Assembly: GCA_029959085.1 (NCBI GenBank)
Contig: JARWIR010000011.1
Location: 9,673,840 to 9,737,839, forward strand
DNA length: 64,000 nt
Direction: 5' to 3'
Origin: Nemophila menziesii
Lineage: Eukaryota; Streptophyta; Magnoliopsida; Boraginales; Hydrophyllaceae
Position 1 is the stretch's first letter. Each line of letters opens with the position of its first letter. The position numbers were made by a program, and so were the translations under genes. This document shows positions 63,565 to 64,000 of this stretch, piece after piece. The notes under the pieces were generated by a model. It was not told the DNA's origin. It did not search any database and was given only the letters and a program-made list of their open reading frames with translations.

Positions 63565-64000
63565 TTATAAAAATTGATAGAGTTATTATCATCAAACTCA
63601 TCATTGTTTCCTAAAATATTTGTAAAAAGTTTTCAAATATTTGGTTTTTTGTTTGATATAAGAGAGTGTTTGTAATCACGTAAAAAATCATAAGATTTTT
63701 AATACCATCGTCTAATTGATCTTAAGATAAACATAAGTTAGATTTGAACTTTACCTCGTCTTCTTCTTTTTAAGTAGCCATGATAGAAACTTAGTTGGAT
63801 ACATGCTCTTTGTCATCACTTTGGTTTGAGCTATCATAAACCAATGTTGCATTAATGTTTTCATTGGCTTTTTTTTGAAATGTTTTGGGAATTTAGGTTT
63901 GATATGACCACTCTTATGATAATGATAGCAAGTAAGCTCATCCTTTATATAACTCTTATAAGGTTTTCTTGAGACACCATAACTCATAAGCTCTATTTTA
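63565..64000 (-). repeat. Array 2 monomer 14 (type c), cut by window end
   Basis: Only the first 436 bp are visible, including the gag remnant at 63,751-63,987 (KHFKKKP variant). The array clearly continues beyond the window. Confidence 0.9.

Larger units (their letters stand above)
36325..64000. repeat. Tandem array 2: higher-order repeat of two ~2.08-kb monomers, open at the right
   Basis: Monomer starts by the same phase marker are 36,477, 38,559, 40,644, 42,727, 44,815, 46,898, 48,987, 51,067, 53,156, 55,236, 57,319, 59,398, 61,483 and 63,565. Types alternate b-a for six dimers (dimer lengths 4,167, 4,171, 4,172, 4,169, 4,163, 4,164 bp), then change to array-1-like type c from 61,483. 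Type a has a gag ORF ending LLLKKKKTS and an RT fragment whose antisense ORF reads SSKFLIRYLAY. Type b has a stop in the gag knuckle, a 9-T run, and RT variants GFPTH and PVMFNWNS. The array continues past the window. Confidence 0.95.

Noticed and set aside
5701..64000. CRISPR-like or phage-type repeat array
   Set aside because: The repeats are 2 kb head-to-tail with no spacers, in plant DNA with copia and LINE remnants.

Overview
This is nuclear DNA from a flowering plant, probably a eudicot. It is very A+T-rich and built almost entirely from degraded Ty1/copia retrotransposon sequence. The rest is a small unique island with a MULE transposase remnant, a plant LINE remnant and a three-exon SPT2-like chromatin gene with short GT-AG introns. 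Bacterial or organellar origin can be excluded: there are no operons, ribosome binding sites or intact long ORFs.

Layout. (1) 1-5,548: a long copia-derived block on the minus strand, cut by the window start. It holds gag with a zinc-knuckle remnant, a protease remnant with D-S-G, and reverse transcriptase (RT) with an intact YVDD, plus long AT-rich non-coding spacer. (2) 5,549-25,934: tandem array 1, nine full copies and one partial copy of a ~2,085-bp monomer. (3) 25,935-30,060: the unique island, with a MULE SWIM-domain remnant (+), an SPT2-like gene (-), a LINE fragment (-) and unassigned AT-rich DNA. (4) 30,060-36,324: a second, nearly identical copy of the long copia block, offset by ~30.78 kb and extending further, into protease and GAG-pre-integrase. 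(5) 36,325-64,000: tandem array 2, thirteen full monomers and one partial, running off the window end.

How it fits together. The ~2.08-kb monomer is an internally deleted derivative of the long block. It keeps the end of gag, a spacer with an LTR-like AT-rich segment, the linker before RT, and the C-terminal part of RT. It has lost the protease, the integrase and the RT core with YVDD. Array 2 is a higher-order repeat of two alternating monomer types (a and b) with a ~4,170-bp dimer period. Dimers 2 and 3 are almost identical, as are 4 and 5, and one unit (57,319) is an a/b/c chimera. Array 1 shows a weaker dimeric phase (units 5/7 and 6/8 share private variants). This is the expected signature of a retrotransposon-derived satellite evolving by unequal exchange or conversion. 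No copia copy here can encode a working polyprotein.

The only plausible host gene is the SPT2-like one at 26,343-26,778, possibly with a 5' exon near 28.3 kb. The short ORFs in the arrays are retrotransposon fragments (78-aa gag remnants on minus) or their antisense shadows (71-aa, plus). All domain calls come from reading translations by eye; no database search was run.
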